Positions 35,022 through 44,287 of a stretch of 64,000 nt of DNA are shown piece after piece (the first letter of the stretch is position 1; each line of letters starts with the position of its first letter). The notes under the pieces are model-generated. The model ran no database searches. It was given only the letters and a program-made list of their open reading frames with translations, and was not told the origin of the DNA. Origin of the DNA: Desulfohalovibrio reitneri (GTDB lineage Bacteria; Desulfobacterota; Desulfovibrionia; Desulfovibrionales; Desulfovibrionaceae); NCBI RefSeq assembly GCF_000711295.1, contig NZ_JOMJ01000003.1, forward strand, positions 1,623,501 through 1,687,500, given 5' to 3'. A program made the translations under genes and the position numbers.

Positions 35022-36062
35022 ATGGCGGAAACCCCGTTCAATTTCCTCATCGTCAGCGAGCGTTCCGGGAGCAACCTGTTTCTGCGGATCATGCACGCCA
35101 ACTCCGAGTGCCTGGGGGCCGCGCCCACCCACCTGCACCGCATCATGCACAACAACCGCTCCCGCTACGGCGACCTCGCCGACGACGCCGAGTGGCGGCG
35201 CATGGTGGCGGACTGCGCCGAGCTGATGCGCACCACCTTCATCCACTGGGAAAGCGGGGTGGACGAGGAAGACCTGCTCCGCCGTTGCCGCGAGCGCAAC
35301 CCCGCCGAGGTCATCCGCCGCATCTACGAGGCCGAAATGGAGCGCTACGGCAAGTCCAGCGTGCTCATCAAGGAGAACTGGTGCTACCGGCTGGTGCCCT
35401 TCCTCATGGCCAACTACCCGGACTGCCGGTTCGTGTTCATGGTCCGCGACCCCAGGGACATGGCCCTGTCCTGGAAGCGCATCACCTGGTGGATGGCGGG
35501 CAAGGAGGACCGGGGCATCCGGGGTGGGGCGAAGCTGTGGATGGAGAACCAGCGGGACTCCCTGGAGGTCTACTCCGCCCTGCGGGACACCGGGCGCATC
35601 GTGCTGCTGCGCTACGAAGACCTGCTGCGCCGGCCTGAAACGGAACTGCGCCGGGTGTGCGACACCCTGGGGCTTGCCTACGAGCCCGCCATGCTGGACT
35701 TCCACAAGTCGGACAAGGCGCGCGGCGACGCCGAGGCCAGCCAGGCCTTCCGTAACCTCTCCTCCCCCCTGAACCCTGAGAATTACGGAAAATTCGCCAC
35801 CCAACTGGACGAGGCCGAGGTGCGCTGGATCGAGCACGTCTGCGCCAGGGAAATGGAGATGCTGGGCTACTCCCCGGTCCACTCGACAAGCGATGACTTC
35901 GAAGAGCTTGACCGGCTGGTGGACGAAGTGGAGCGACGCGAGGCGGCAGAAAGCGAGGAAAAGGCCCGCGACCCGGAAGAGGACGCCAGGCGGCAGCGCC
36001 GCTTCGAGACCCTGAAGTCCATCTTCACCCGGCCCGAGATTCCCCTCTATCCGCCGGATTAA
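35022..36062 (+). CDS. Sulfotransferase-family protein
   Basis: The 346-residue protein has the PAPS loop VSERSGSNLFLRIMHANSE (residues 11-29) and the 3'-phosphate strand FVFMVRDPRDMALSWKRI (the RDPRD form typical of sulfotransferases). TGRIVLLRYEDLLRRPETEL is the helix that usually follows. The C-terminal 45 residues are acidic and helical. It ends the plus block, with its TAA overlapping the stop of asnB from the other strand. It would place sulfate on the glycan made by the operon, drawing on PAPS, though some members use other acceptors. It shares only the family with the sulfotransferase near 13 kb. Confidence 0.8.
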   Translation: MAETPFNFLIVSERSGSNLFLRIMHANSECLGAAPTHLHRIMHNNRSRYGDLADDAEWRRMVADCAELMRTTFIHWESGVDEEDLLRRCRERNPAEVIRRIYEAEMERYGKSSVLIKENWCYRLVPFLMANYPDCRFVFMVRDPRDMALSWKRITWWMAGKEDRGIRGGAKLWMENQRDSLEVYSALRDTGRIVLLRYEDLLRRPETELRRVCDTLGLAYEPAMLDFHKSDKARGDAEASQAFRNLSSPLNPENYGKFATQLDEAEVRWIEHVCAREMEMLGYSPVHSTSDDFEELDRLVDEVERREAAESEEKARDPEEDARRQRRFETLKSIFTRPEIPLYPPD

Positions 36063-37933
36063 CCCAGGAATCTGCGGCACCACTGCTCGAAGGAGAGCAG
36101 GGACCAGACCAGCAGGCGGCGGTTGGCCCGGCCTTCCAGGTGGTCCAGCACCAGCTCCAGGATGGCCTCGCGGTCGAAGTAGTCGAAGAGGCGGGTCTCG
36201 CGGGAAAAGAGGGTGCGGCGCACATAGCCGATGCTCTCGCCCCGGAACCAGCTGGCGTCCGGCCCGCTGAAGCCCTTTTTCACCCCGTTGGTGATGGAGT
36301 CGTCAACGTAGCGCGAGAGCATCCTGCGCAGCAGGATCTTGCCGTCGTTGGTGCGCTGGAAATACTTTTGCTGCTTGGGGCCGGGCTCGTTCTCGTCCAT
36401 GGCCGCCACCCGGGTCAGGTCGCGCAGCTTCATGCGCACCGGCACCTTCACCGCGAAATCCACCAGGTCGTTGTCCAGGAAGGGCACCCGGCTCTCCAGC
36501 CCGTGGGCCATGGAGAGCTTGTCCGCCACGTGCAGAAGGCCGTGCAGGAAGGTCTTGCACTCGAAGTACAGGGAGTGGTTGACGTAGTCCTCGGGCGAAC
36601 AGAGACGGCGGGCGTGACGCTTGAAAACGCCCTGGAAGATGTCGCGGGTCCAGACGTCCTTCACGCTGGGCCATACCGGGGCGAATACCTGGCGGATGAC
36701 CCGGTTGGGGATGAGGCGCTGCCAAAAGCCGTAGTAGGTGTCCACGTACTCGTCGAAGGAGGCGTTGGACACAGCGCGGTAGTACCGCCAGGGGTAGCCG
36801 CCGAACAGCTCGTCACCGCCGGTGCCGCAGAGCACCACCTTGACGTGCTCGGAGGCCATCTTGGCGGCATAGTAGTTGGGGTAGCTCTGCCCCACCCTGG
36901 GCTCGTCCAGGTGGTAGACGATGTCCGGCAGGCTTTGGATCATACGGGCGGAGTCCAACTCCGCCTCATGGTGCTCGGTGCGGAAAGCCCGGGCCATGCG
37001 CGCGGCCGCGCTGCGCTCGTCGAAGTCCAGCTCCTCGGCCCGGGCGGTGCCCAGGTCGAAGCCGCAGGTGAAGGTCCGCATGCCCGGCCGCTCGGAGGCG
37101 GCCACGGCGGTGATGGAGCCGGAGTCCATGCCCCCGGAGAGGTAGGAGCCCACGCCCACGTCGCTGACCAGCTGCCGCCGCACCGCCTGGCTGAACAGCC
37201 GATCCAGCTCCTCCACGTACTCCCGCTCGTCCGCCGCCCCGCACGGCTCGCTGAAGTCGAAGTCCCAGTACTGCCTCGGCCCGCCCAGGGGGCGTTCGCC
37301 GTTGGCCTTCATCCAGTGGCCCGGAGGCAGGGTCTCCACGTCGCGGAAAAGGGTGCGGCGGGAGAGGAAGTTCTGGAAGGTGAAGTATTCCAGCAGCCCC
37401 TCGTGGTCCAGCCGGGTCTCGAAGCCGGGGTGGGCGGCTATTGCCTTGGCCTCGGAGGCGAAGACGAACAGTTCCCCGCGCCGGGCCACGTACAGCGGCT
37501 TGACGCCGTAGCGGTCGCGGGCCAGCAGTATCTCCCGCCGGTCCTCGTCCCACAGGGCCAGCCCGAACATGCCGTTGAACCGCTCCAGGGCCTTCTCCCC
37601 CCAGTGGGTCAGGGCCTGCAGGACCACCTCGGTGTCCGAGTCGGAGCGAAAGGACGCGCCCTCGGCCTCCAGTTCGCGGCGCAGTTCGCGGAAGTTGTAG
37701 AGTTCCCCGTTGTACACCAGATGGCGGCGGCCGTCGGCCGAGGTCATGGGCTGGGCCGCCCGCTGGCTGAGGTCGATGATGGCCAGGCGGCGGTGGCCCA
37801 GGCCAACGTTGCCCTTGGCCAGCACCCCCTCGCCGTCCGGACCCCGGTGGGCCATGGTCCGGGTCATGGCCGCCAGCGTCTCCCGCGCCACCGGCCGCCC
37901 GGAAAAGTCGATCACTCCGACGATGCCGCACAT
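36059..37933 (-). CDS. asnB: Asparagine synthetase B-type amidotransferase
   Basis: The 624-residue protein has the Ntn-type glutaminase start MCGIVGVID (Cys 2 nucleophile, with RGPDGEGV and the LSQRAAQPM segment) and the synthetase P-loop SYLSGGMDSGSITAVAASE. Such proteins use glutamine and ATP to convert a carboxylate to an amide. Placed in a glycan operon, they often amidate sugar acids or peptides rather than make asparagine; that role here is inference. It is the last gene of the minus seven-gene block, 14 nt after the SPASM radical SAM gene. The stop overlaps the convergent sulfotransferase stop in TTAA. Confidence 0.88.
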   Translation of the reverse strand: MCGIVGVIDFSGRPVARETLAAMTRTMAHRGPDGEGVLAKGNVGLGHRRLAIIDLSQRAAQPMTSADGRRHLVYNGELYNFRELRRELEAEGASFRSDSDTEVVLQALTHWGEKALERFNGMFGLALWDEDRREILLARDRYGVKPLYVARRGELFVFASEAKAIAAHPGFETRLDHEGLLEYFTFQNFLSRRTLFRDVETLPPGHWMKANGERPLGGPRQYWDFDFSEPCGAADEREYVEELDRLFSQAVRRQLVSDVGVGSYLSGGMDSGSITAVAASERPGMRTFTCGFDLGTARAEELDFDERSAAARMARAFRTEHHEAELDSARMIQSLPDIVYHLDEPRVGQSYPNYYAAKMASEHVKVVLCGTGGDELFGGYPWRYYRAVSNASFDEYVDTYYGFWQRLIPNRVIRQVFAPVWPSVKDVWTRDIFQGVFKRHARRLCSPEDYVNHSLYFECKTFLHGLLHVADKLSMAHGLESRVPFLDNDLVDFAVKVPVRMKLRDLTRVAAMDENEPGPKQQKYFQRTNDGKILLRRMLSRYVDDSITNGVKKGFSGPDASWFRGESIGYVRRTLFSRETRLFDYFDREAILELVLDHLEGRANRRLLVWSLLSFEQWCRRFLG

Positions 37934-37947
37934 GCCAATCGCTCCGG

Positions 37948-39258
37948 CTACTTCCGCAGGCCGCCCGGCAGGGGGAAGTAGGTGGGGCGGCCGGTCTCTC
38001 CCGGCTTGACCTTCCGTTCATAGTGCCCCTTATTGGCGGCCAGAACCCGGTCCACCAGGACGCGCAGGCGGTCCAGGGGGGCCCGCAACTCCCCGGGCGC
38101 GCCCGCTCGGCCGAAATGGGCCAGGCAGCCAGCGGTCTTGTGCAGCTCCCCCTGCAGGAACCACTTGGCGGCCAGTTCGGCCAGCTCCGCGGCTGGCAGG
38201 GCCAGGAGGTTGCCGAAGCTGGGCTCCCGCTGGCCGAGCCCCATGGCGTAGCCCTGGGCGAGATTCTGGGGCGACTGGGAGTGGCAGTCCCAGAGATAGG
38301 AGCACTCCCGGCACAGGAAGCCGTCGTCCCAGAGTTCGCTGTACCGTCCGGCCGCCAGGCGGCGGCGGAAGCGGCGGAACGCCTCCCCGTTCCAGACCTC
38401 CATGAGGGACTGCTCGGTCAGGTCGCCGAGAAAGTGGTCCTCCCGGCATTCCTCCTGGCAGTAGGCCACCTTGCCGTCGTGGCAGATGGTCAGGGTGGAC
38501 CAGGGGTAGATGCAGCACGGCAGGGCCTCGTCCTCCACCGGCCCGGCCAGGTCCGGGTTGCCTTCCTCGATGTAGCCCTGCCAGTTGAACAGGGGGTGGA
38601 AGTCCATGGAGCAGAGGTTGGGGTAGTTCGCCCGGTAGTGCTCGAACACCTCCTCCATGCCCTCGTGCATGTTCGCCCGCTGCCGCACGTAGGCCACGTA
38701 GACGTGCGGCCGCGTCTCGGGATCGGCTTGGGCCATCCAGGCGTCGAGGGCCGCCAGGTTGTCTTGCACCCGGCCGTGGTGCTCCGTGCCGTGGATGGCG
38801 CGGTAGGTCTCGGGGCTCAGGGCGCTGATGGACAGCCCCAGGGAGTCCAGGTGCGGCATGAAGGCGTCCAGCTTGTCCGCCAGGGGCACGGTGGCGTTGC
38901 AGATGACCGCCACGTGGATGTCCGGCCGCCACGTCTTGAGATGGGCGATCATATCCGGCAGCCGCTTGTTGAGGAACGGCTCGCCCTGCTTGAGCAGATA
39001 GACCTTGCGCACCCCGGCGGGAAGCTGGTCCACGATGCGCTCGAACAGTTCCATGGGCATGTGGCCGCGCTCCGGCCGCATGGCCTCGTCGTGGGGGCAC
39101 ATCACGCAGCGGTTGCTGCAGATGTTGGTGGGGTTAATGTAGACCAGCCACGGCCCGGCCTCCACCGTCTCCCGGCCGCCGGCCCAGGCCATCAGGCGGG
39201 AGTTTTCGCATTCGGCCACCAGCCGTTCCAGTTCTCCGGATCCCTCGATATGGGACAT
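37948..39258 (-). CDS. Radical SAM/SPASM protein, canonical order
   Basis: The 436-residue protein has the radical SAM core motif CSNRCVMC (Cys 47, 51, 54) at the N-terminus, then a C-terminal SPASM domain: CCIYPWSTLTIC (248-259), AYCQEEC (267, 271) and the late CREC with a further Cys (316-325). This is the reverse of the domain order in the two radical SAM proteins of the plus block. SPASM proteins modify peptides or sugars with extra iron-sulfur clusters. It overlaps or abuts the FemAB-like gene (ATGA if the start is three codons earlier, at 39267). AAGGG precedes the chosen ATG. No precursor peptide gene is visible. Confidence 0.82.
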   Translation of the reverse strand: MSHIEGSGELERLVAECENSRLMAWAGGRETVEAGPWLVYINPTNICSNRCVMCPHDEAMRPERGHMPMELFERIVDQLPAGVRKVYLLKQGEPFLNKRLPDMIAHLKTWRPDIHVAVICNATVPLADKLDAFMPHLDSLGLSISALSPETYRAIHGTEHHGRVQDNLAALDAWMAQADPETRPHVYVAYVRQRANMHEGMEEVFEHYRANYPNLCSMDFHPLFNWQGYIEEGNPDLAGPVEDEALPCCIYPWSTLTICHDGKVAYCQEECREDHFLGDLTEQSLMEVWNGEAFRRFRRRLAAGRYSELWDDGFLCRECSYLWDCHSQSPQNLAQGYAMGLGQREPSFGNLLALPAAELAELAAKWFLQGELHKTAGCLAHFGRAGAPGELRAPLDRLRVLVDRVLAANKGHYERKVKPGETGRPTYFPLPGGLRK

Positions 39259-39263
39259 GGTCG

Positions 39264-40328
39264 TCATCCCTTGTTTTGCGCCAGTTGGTTGAAGGGCACC
39301 ACGAAAAACCAGGGGTAGGCCCGCTGGATTTCCTGCGGTGCGAGATGTAAGAGCGGTTCCGTGCGCTCCAGCAGCCAGGTGGAATAGGCGTAGGGCATGT
39401 CCCGCGCCCCCCACTTGCGCTTGAAACGGTAGACCCCGGTCTGGCTGGTCCAGGTGCCCCCCCAGTTCCAGTACGCCCGCCCCTCGAGGGCGGCGTCGGT
39501 CATGGCGCGGTGGATTAGCGGGCTCAGGGGCTGGGCGGAGCGGTGCTCCGCCGCCACGCAGGGCATGAAGTATTCCGCCACCCGGCCGTGCGAAAGCACC
39601 AGCAGGCCAGCGGCCAGCTCGCCGTCCCGATGGGCCAGATAGAGGCGGCAGTCGCGCCCGGGCTCCAGATGGCGGGCCACGGCGGCGGGAAAACCGTCCG
39701 GCTTGGCCAGCCCGCCGATGGCGGCCATGTTCTCGCGGTGAATGGCCTGCACCCGCTCCAGGTCCGCCGGGTCGTCGGAAATCCGGCACTCCACCCCGCT
39801 ATTGAACGCCTTGCGCACGTTGCGGCGGGCGGAACCCTCGTAGGCGGCGAAGAGCTTCTCCCCGGCGTCCTCCGCCCCGGCGGGCAGCGGGGTTATCTGG
39901 CCGATGCGCTCGTCGTGCAGCAGCCGCGAGCCGTGCTCCGCTTCCGGCAAACGTCCCCCGTCCAGCGGCGAGGGGATGGCCGTGGCCGCCGGGGAGCCGA
40001 TTTCCCGGCAGTGGGCCAGCATGGCCTCCACCAGGGCGGGCGCGGGGTCGGTGTCCTCGCCGATGCGGACCACACCGCCCACGCTGCCGAAAAAGGGCAG
40101 GGAGTTGAGCACCGGACCATACTCCGGATGGTCCAGGGCCAGGCAGGGCAGCGCCCCCAGGGTGCGGCCATGGCGGTCGCCGGCCAGGAAATAGAGCGGC
40201 TCCGCGCCGGTGAGGCCGGCCATGAGCCGGTGGTAGGCCGGGGCGTGGGTGGGCATGGCCAAGGGGGCCTCGGCGATCAGGTCCAGGTATTCCTCCGGGG
40301 CGGGACCGGTGTGCAGGTTCACGCGCAC
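39264..40328 (-). CDS. FemAB-like / GNAT acyltransferase
   Basis: The 354-residue protein resembles the FemAB/CelD-type GNAT superfamily: the central FAAYEGSARRNVRKAFNSG and the C-terminal GRAYWNWGGTWTSQTGVYRFKRKWG match such enzymes, which move an acyl or aminoacyl group to an amino sugar. No signal peptide is present. The GTG start follows GGAGGG by 7 nt and lies only 3 nt past the end of the fusion gene upstream, so it is cotranscribed with it. The acyl donor is unknown. In the context of an aminotransferase and a formyltransferase, an N-acylation of an amino sugar is plausible. Confidence 0.75.
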   Translation of the reverse strand: MRVNLHTGPAPEEYLDLIAEAPLAMPTHAPAYHRLMAGLTGAEPLYFLAGDRHGRTLGALPCLALDHPEYGPVLNSLPFFGSVGGVVRIGEDTDPAPALVEAMLAHCREIGSPAATAIPSPLDGGRLPEAEHGSRLLHDERIGQITPLPAGAEDAGEKLFAAYEGSARRNVRKAFNSGVECRISDDPADLERVQAIHRENMAAIGGLAKPDGFPAAVARHLEPGRDCRLYLAHRDGELAAGLLVLSHGRVAEYFMPCVAAEHRSAQPLSPLIHRAMTDAALEGRAYWNWGGTWTSQTGVYRFKRKWGARDMPYAYSTWLLERTEPLLHLAPQEIQRAYPWFFVVPFNQLAQNKG

Positions 40329-40331
40329 GCC

Positions 40332-42113
40332 TCAGCCCTCCCCGTCCGCGAAACGCTTGGGCAGAAGCGGCTCCCCCTTGGAGCGGGCCGCCTCCCAGAG
40401 GTGGTTGGACTCCCGCAGGTAGGCGTCCACCCGGCCCAGCCGCTCGGCCACCACCTCCCGCAGCACGTCCTGGGGCCGCATGCGGTGCCCGTTCATCCAC
40501 CACAGGGGATGGACGAGCAGTTGCAGCCTCGGCCAGCGCGCCCGGCGCAGGTCCTCCGCCGGGTCGCCCTCGCGCCAGACCGCGTTGCTCTCGCTGAGAT
40601 ACTTGCAGGCCGGGGGCATCCGGTCCGGCTGGTAGCCGCTGACATACGCCCCGCCCGGCTGGCGGCGCACCACCTCTGGACGGGGGTTGTGGAAGGTCAC
40701 GGCCCGGCGCGCGCCTACCGGCAGCAGCGAGTCCAACAAGTTCAGCTCCCGCTCCACGGCCCGGTCCAGGTCGCCGTCCGCTCCCGGGACCATGCGCTGA
40801 TCGAAATGGAGCCCCACGCCGTGCCCCAGTTCGGCTATCCCGCGCACCATGGCCGCGGTTTCTGGCTCAAGCAGATTGTAGAAGGCCCCCCGGGTAAGCA
40901 GGAAATAGGTCGCCCGCACCCCGCGCTCATGCTCCATGCGGGCCATCTCCAGGGCTCGGGCCACGGACTTGTCCACGTCGTGCCGCAGGAAAACCACCGG
41001 CTCCGCGCCGTCATCCGGCTCGTCCAGCGGGGCGAAGCGGTAGCCGCCCTCCAGCAGGGCGTCCAGCAGCCGCGCGTACATGGGGCGGGTGAAGGCCAGG
41101 CCCTCCTGCCCCTCTCCGGCGTGCATGGCCGCCAGCTTCTCCCAGCCGGGATTCTCCCGGCTCTCGAACACCCGGCCCTCCGCCGGACGCCAGCCGTCCG
41201 GGGCGTCCCAGTCCGTGACCAGGTAGCCCGCCCCGCCCGCGCAGACCGCCACGAAGGTCTCGTCCTCGAACACGGCCGCGATCTCCCCCGGCTCGAAGCC
41301 GGGAAAATCCAGCCGCGAGTCGAAGGGACGCCCGGCCCAGATGTTGACCCGCGAGCCGCCGCACAGGCTGAAGGCCCCGGGATAGGGGCGGCCCACGGCC
41401 CGCACCAGCCGGTCCACCCGCTCCAGGCTGTCCCGCCAGTCGATGACCCCGTCGCGGGGCTCCCGCTTGGGGTAGTAGGTGGGGGCCACGTCCGCGCGCT
41501 GCGGGGTCAGTTGGGCCGTTCCGTCCAGCAGAGCGGGCAGGTGGCGCAGCAGCAGGCGGATCTGGCTGAGGGTATTCTTGTGGCGCAGGCTGCGGATGTC
41601 GTCGCGCGGGGTGATGTCGAAGCGCAGGGTGCCCACCACCTCGCCCGAGTCCACCCCGGCGTCGTAGCGGAAGAGCGAGGTGTGGAAGGTGTCGCGGCCC
41701 TCAATGATGGCCCAGTTCATGGGCGAGCGGCCGCGCCCCCGGGGCAGGTCGTCGGCGCTGCCGTGCATGCCGAAGGCCCCGATGGACAGCCCCCGCAGGA
41801 ACCACTCGGGAAAGATGCGCTGCCACCCGGCGGAAACCAGCAGGTCGATGCGCAGGCCGGAGAACAGGTCGCGGTCCGCCTGGCTGGAAAAGGCGTAGGT
41901 GGCCGGTCGGATGACTTCCACGCCCAATTCCTCCGCCAGGGGCGCGAGGTCGGTGTAGTCGGCGATGCCCGCCGCGTGCTCCGGCCCCATGTGCAGCAGG
42001 TAGGCGGGCCTGTGCCCGGCGGCGCACAGGGCGCGCAGCACGTCGGCGCAGGTGGTCTGGTTTCCGGCCACGGCCAGCACCGGGCCCCCGCCGCTCCCGC
42101 CAGCGCCGCTCAC
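40332..42113 (-). CDS. Formyltransferase-polysaccharide deacetylase fusion
   Basis: The 593-residue protein joins two enzyme modules. Residues about 10-300 are a 10-formyltetrahydrofolate-type formyltransferase: LLVSAGWQRIFPEWFL, GMHGSADDLPRGRGRSPMNW (His 117) and GVDSGEVV (Asp 155), followed by its small C-terminal subdomain. Residues about 370-590 look like a NodB/CE4-type deacetylase: FLRHDVDKS (378-383), ATYFLLTRGAFYN and GHGVGLHFD (430-438) provide the expected Asp and His metal ligands. Together they could remove an N-acetyl group and replace it with N-formyl. The Asn before the catalytic His is Gly. The GTG start overlaps the aminotransferase stop (GTGA). Confidence 0.78.
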   Translation of the reverse strand: MSGAGGSGGGPVLAVAGNQTTCADVLRALCAAGHRPAYLLHMGPEHAAGIADYTDLAPLAEELGVEVIRPATYAFSSQADRDLFSGLRIDLLVSAGWQRIFPEWFLRGLSIGAFGMHGSADDLPRGRGRSPMNWAIIEGRDTFHTSLFRYDAGVDSGEVVGTLRFDITPRDDIRSLRHKNTLSQIRLLLRHLPALLDGTAQLTPQRADVAPTYYPKREPRDGVIDWRDSLERVDRLVRAVGRPYPGAFSLCGGSRVNIWAGRPFDSRLDFPGFEPGEIAAVFEDETFVAVCAGGAGYLVTDWDAPDGWRPAEGRVFESRENPGWEKLAAMHAGEGQEGLAFTRPMYARLLDALLEGGYRFAPLDEPDDGAEPVVFLRHDVDKSVARALEMARMEHERGVRATYFLLTRGAFYNLLEPETAAMVRGIAELGHGVGLHFDQRMVPGADGDLDRAVERELNLLDSLLPVGARRAVTFHNPRPEVVRRQPGGAYVSGYQPDRMPPACKYLSESNAVWREGDPAEDLRRARWPRLQLLVHPLWWMNGHRMRPQDVLREVVAERLGRVDAYLRESNHLWEAARSKGEPLLPKRFADGEG

Positions 42114-43216
42114 CGCACGGCCTCCCGAAGGGTGTCCACCACCCGCTCCTGCTCGGCATTGGTCATGGTGTGGTAGAGGGGCAGGGCCAGGGCGCGGTCG
42201 AAGGCCTTCCGGCTGCCCGCCATGTCCCCTTCCAGCCGCACGGCCGGGTTGTCGCGGAAGGCGGGCTGGAGGTGCAGGGCGTAGGTGCCTATCTGCGCCT
42301 CCACCCCGGCGGCGCGCATGCGGGCCATGACCTCGTCGCGGCCGTCCACCAGCACGCAGAAGGTCTGCCAGGAGTGCTCGCCGCCAGGGGTGGTCGCGGG
42401 CAGCTCCACGCCCCCGGTTCCGGCCAGCAGGTCCAGATAGTTGGCGGCCAGCTCCCTCCGGCGGGCCAGCAGCTCGTCCACCATCTCCATCTGGGCCACC
42501 CCCAGGGCGGCTTGCAGGTTGGACAGCTTGAGGTTGCTGCCCACCATGGAAAAGACCGCGCCCTCGCGGGAGGCCTCGCGGTCCAGGCCAAAATGCTTGA
42601 AGGAATCCATCCAGGCGTCCAGGTCCGGGTCGTTGGTGGTCACCAAGCCCCCCTCGCCCGTGGTCACGAACTTGCGCGGGTGGAGGGAAAAGACCGAGAC
42701 GTCGGCCATGCCGCCCACCTTTTCGCCCCCGAACGAAGCGCCCAAGGCGCAGGCCGCGTCCTCCAGCACGCGCAGGCCGTGCTCGCGGGCCACCGCGTCC
42801 ACCCGCCCCTGATCCACGGGGTTGCCGAACAGGGAGACCGGCAACAGGGCTTTGGTGCGCGGGGTTACGGCCCGCTCCATGGCCTCGTAGTCGATGAGCA
42901 TGGTGGCCGGGTCCACGTCCACGACGACCGGGGTGGCCCCCACCAGGGCCACGGCCGTGGCCGTGGCCGGGTAGGTGTAGTCAGGCAAAACCACCTCGTC
43001 CCCCGGGCCCACGCCCAGCGCCCGCAGGGCCATCTCCAGCCCGGTGGTGCAGGAGGTCACGGCCAGGGCGTGGCCCACGCCCAGCCAGTCGCAACACATT
43101 TCCTCGAAGCGGCGGGTGACCGGGCCTTCGGTGAGGTAGCCGGAGTCCAGCACCTCCAAGACCTTCTCCCGCGCCGCGTCCGGCAGGTGGGGGCGCATGA
43201 GGGGGATGTCGTACAT
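42110..43216 (-). CDS. DegT/DnrJ/EryC1-family sugar aminotransferase
   Basis: The 368-residue enzyme is a PLP-dependent aminotransferase of the nucleotide-sugar type: SCTTGLEMALRALG binds phosphate, LEDAACALGASFGG carries the conserved Asp 153, and SLHPRKFVTTGEGG has the Schiff-base Lys 182. It would add an amino group to a keto sugar made by an epimerase or dehydratase. It ends by GTGA overlap into the formyltransferase gene and begins 5 nt after the epimerase stop. AGGA is upstream of the ATG. Product is probably a UDP- or CMP-linked amino sugar; the exact position of the amino group is unknown. Confidence 0.9.
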   Translation of the reverse strand: MYDIPLMRPHLPDAAREKVLEVLDSGYLTEGPVTRRFEEMCCDWLGVGHALAVTSCTTGLEMALRALGVGPGDEVVLPDYTYPATATAVALVGATPVVVDVDPATMLIDYEAMERAVTPRTKALLPVSLFGNPVDQGRVDAVAREHGLRVLEDAACALGASFGGEKVGGMADVSVFSLHPRKFVTTGEGGLVTTNDPDLDAWMDSFKHFGLDREASREGAVFSMVGSNLKLSNLQAALGVAQMEMVDELLARRRELAANYLDLLAGTGGVELPATTPGGEHSWQTFCVLVDGRDEVMARMRAAGVEAQIGTYALHLQPAFRDNPAVRLEGDMAGSRKAFDRALALPLYHTMTNAEQERVVDTLREAVR

Positions 43217-43221
43217 GCTTC

Positions 43222-44226
43222 CTACCTGGCCTTTTTCCGGCGGCGCTCCACCTCGGCCTTGTGGCTGTCGCGCCACTCAATGAGCCGCTTGAGCCCCTCG
43301 CGCAGCTCCACCTTGGCGTCGAAGCCCAGCTCCAGCGAGGCCTTGGCCGGGTCGCCCACCCGGTTCTTGACGAAGGTCAGCCCGCCCGGCTTGTACTCGA
43401 TCTCCAGGTCCGAGCCGGTGACTTCCAGAATCAGCTCGGCCAGCTCCTTGATGGTGGTCTTGGCCCCGGTGCCCACGTTGTAGAAGGCGTCGGTGGCGTC
43501 CGCCCGCATGGCCCGCAGATTGGCATTGGCGCAGTCGCCCACGTAGACGAAGTCGTAGGCCTGGGAGCCGTCGCCGTAGACCACCGGGGGCAGCCCCTGG
43601 TCCAGCCGGTCCAGTATCTTCATGATGACCGCGATGTAGGTGCCCTGGTAGTCCTGGCGCGGACCGTAGACGTTCATGTAGCGCAGCCCGGCGTAGTCGA
43701 AGTGCTTGTCCGTGTCCTTGTAGCGGTGGTGCAGGGCGCGGCACATGTGCTCGCCCGCGATCTTGGTGGCGCCGTAGAAATTGGTGTTGTTGTAGGGGTG
43801 GTCCTCGGTCATGGGCTCCTCCACCGCGTCGCCGTACACGCTGGCGGAGGAGGAGTAGACCAGCCGCCTGACCCCGTTGTTGAGCATGGCCTCCAACACG
43901 TTGAAGGTCCCGGCGATGTTCACCTCGAAGGCGGAGCGCGGGAAGTCGTAGCAGTGCAAAAGCCACATGGCCGCCAGGTGGAACACCCCGTCCACGCCCT
44001 TCATGGCGGCGTTCAGGATGTCCGTGTGCAGCAGTTCGCCGCCCAGCTCGTAGATCTTCACGCGCGGGTCGCTGAGCGCCTCGGCCAGGTTTTCCTCGCT
44101 GCCGCGGGTGAAGTTGTCGAAGACGCGGATTTCGGCCACGTCCTCTTGGCGCAGCTGGTCCACCAGATGGGAGCCGATGAAGCCAGCGCCGCCGATGACC
44201 AGGAAGGTCTTGCCTCGAATGTCCAT
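43222..44226 (-). CDS. NAD-dependent nucleotide-sugar epimerase/dehydratase
   Basis: The 334-residue extended SDR has the glycine motif VIGGAGFIGSH (residues 10-20), a YSSSASVYG strand and the catalytic Tyr-x3-Lys in NFYGATK, with RYMNVYGPRQDYQGTYI downstream as in UDP-glucose 4-epimerases and related enzymes. It likely prepares the keto or epimerised sugar for the aminotransferase immediately after it. The ATG chosen has AAAGGACAGGGC upstream; an upstream ATG at 44253 is possible. It follows the glycosyltransferase gene with a 61-nt gap. Whether it is a 4-epimerase, a 4,6-dehydratase or another reaction is not decided by the sequence seen. Confidence 0.88.
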   Translation of the reverse strand: MDIRGKTFLVIGGAGFIGSHLVDQLRQEDVAEIRVFDNFTRGSEENLAEALSDPRVKIYELGGELLHTDILNAAMKGVDGVFHLAAMWLLHCYDFPRSAFEVNIAGTFNVLEAMLNNGVRRLVYSSSASVYGDAVEEPMTEDHPYNNTNFYGATKIAGEHMCRALHHRYKDTDKHFDYAGLRYMNVYGPRQDYQGTYIAVIMKILDRLDQGLPPVVYGDGSQAYDFVYVGDCANANLRAMRADATDAFYNVGTGAKTTIKELAELILEVTGSDLEIEYKPGGLTFVKNRVGDPAKASLELGFDAKVELREGLKRLIEWRDSHKAEVERRRKKAR

Positions 44227-44287
44227 GCCCTGTCCTTTGCTCGGGGCGCTCACGCCCCGGTGTGTGGTTGATGCTGCTTGCTTGGCC

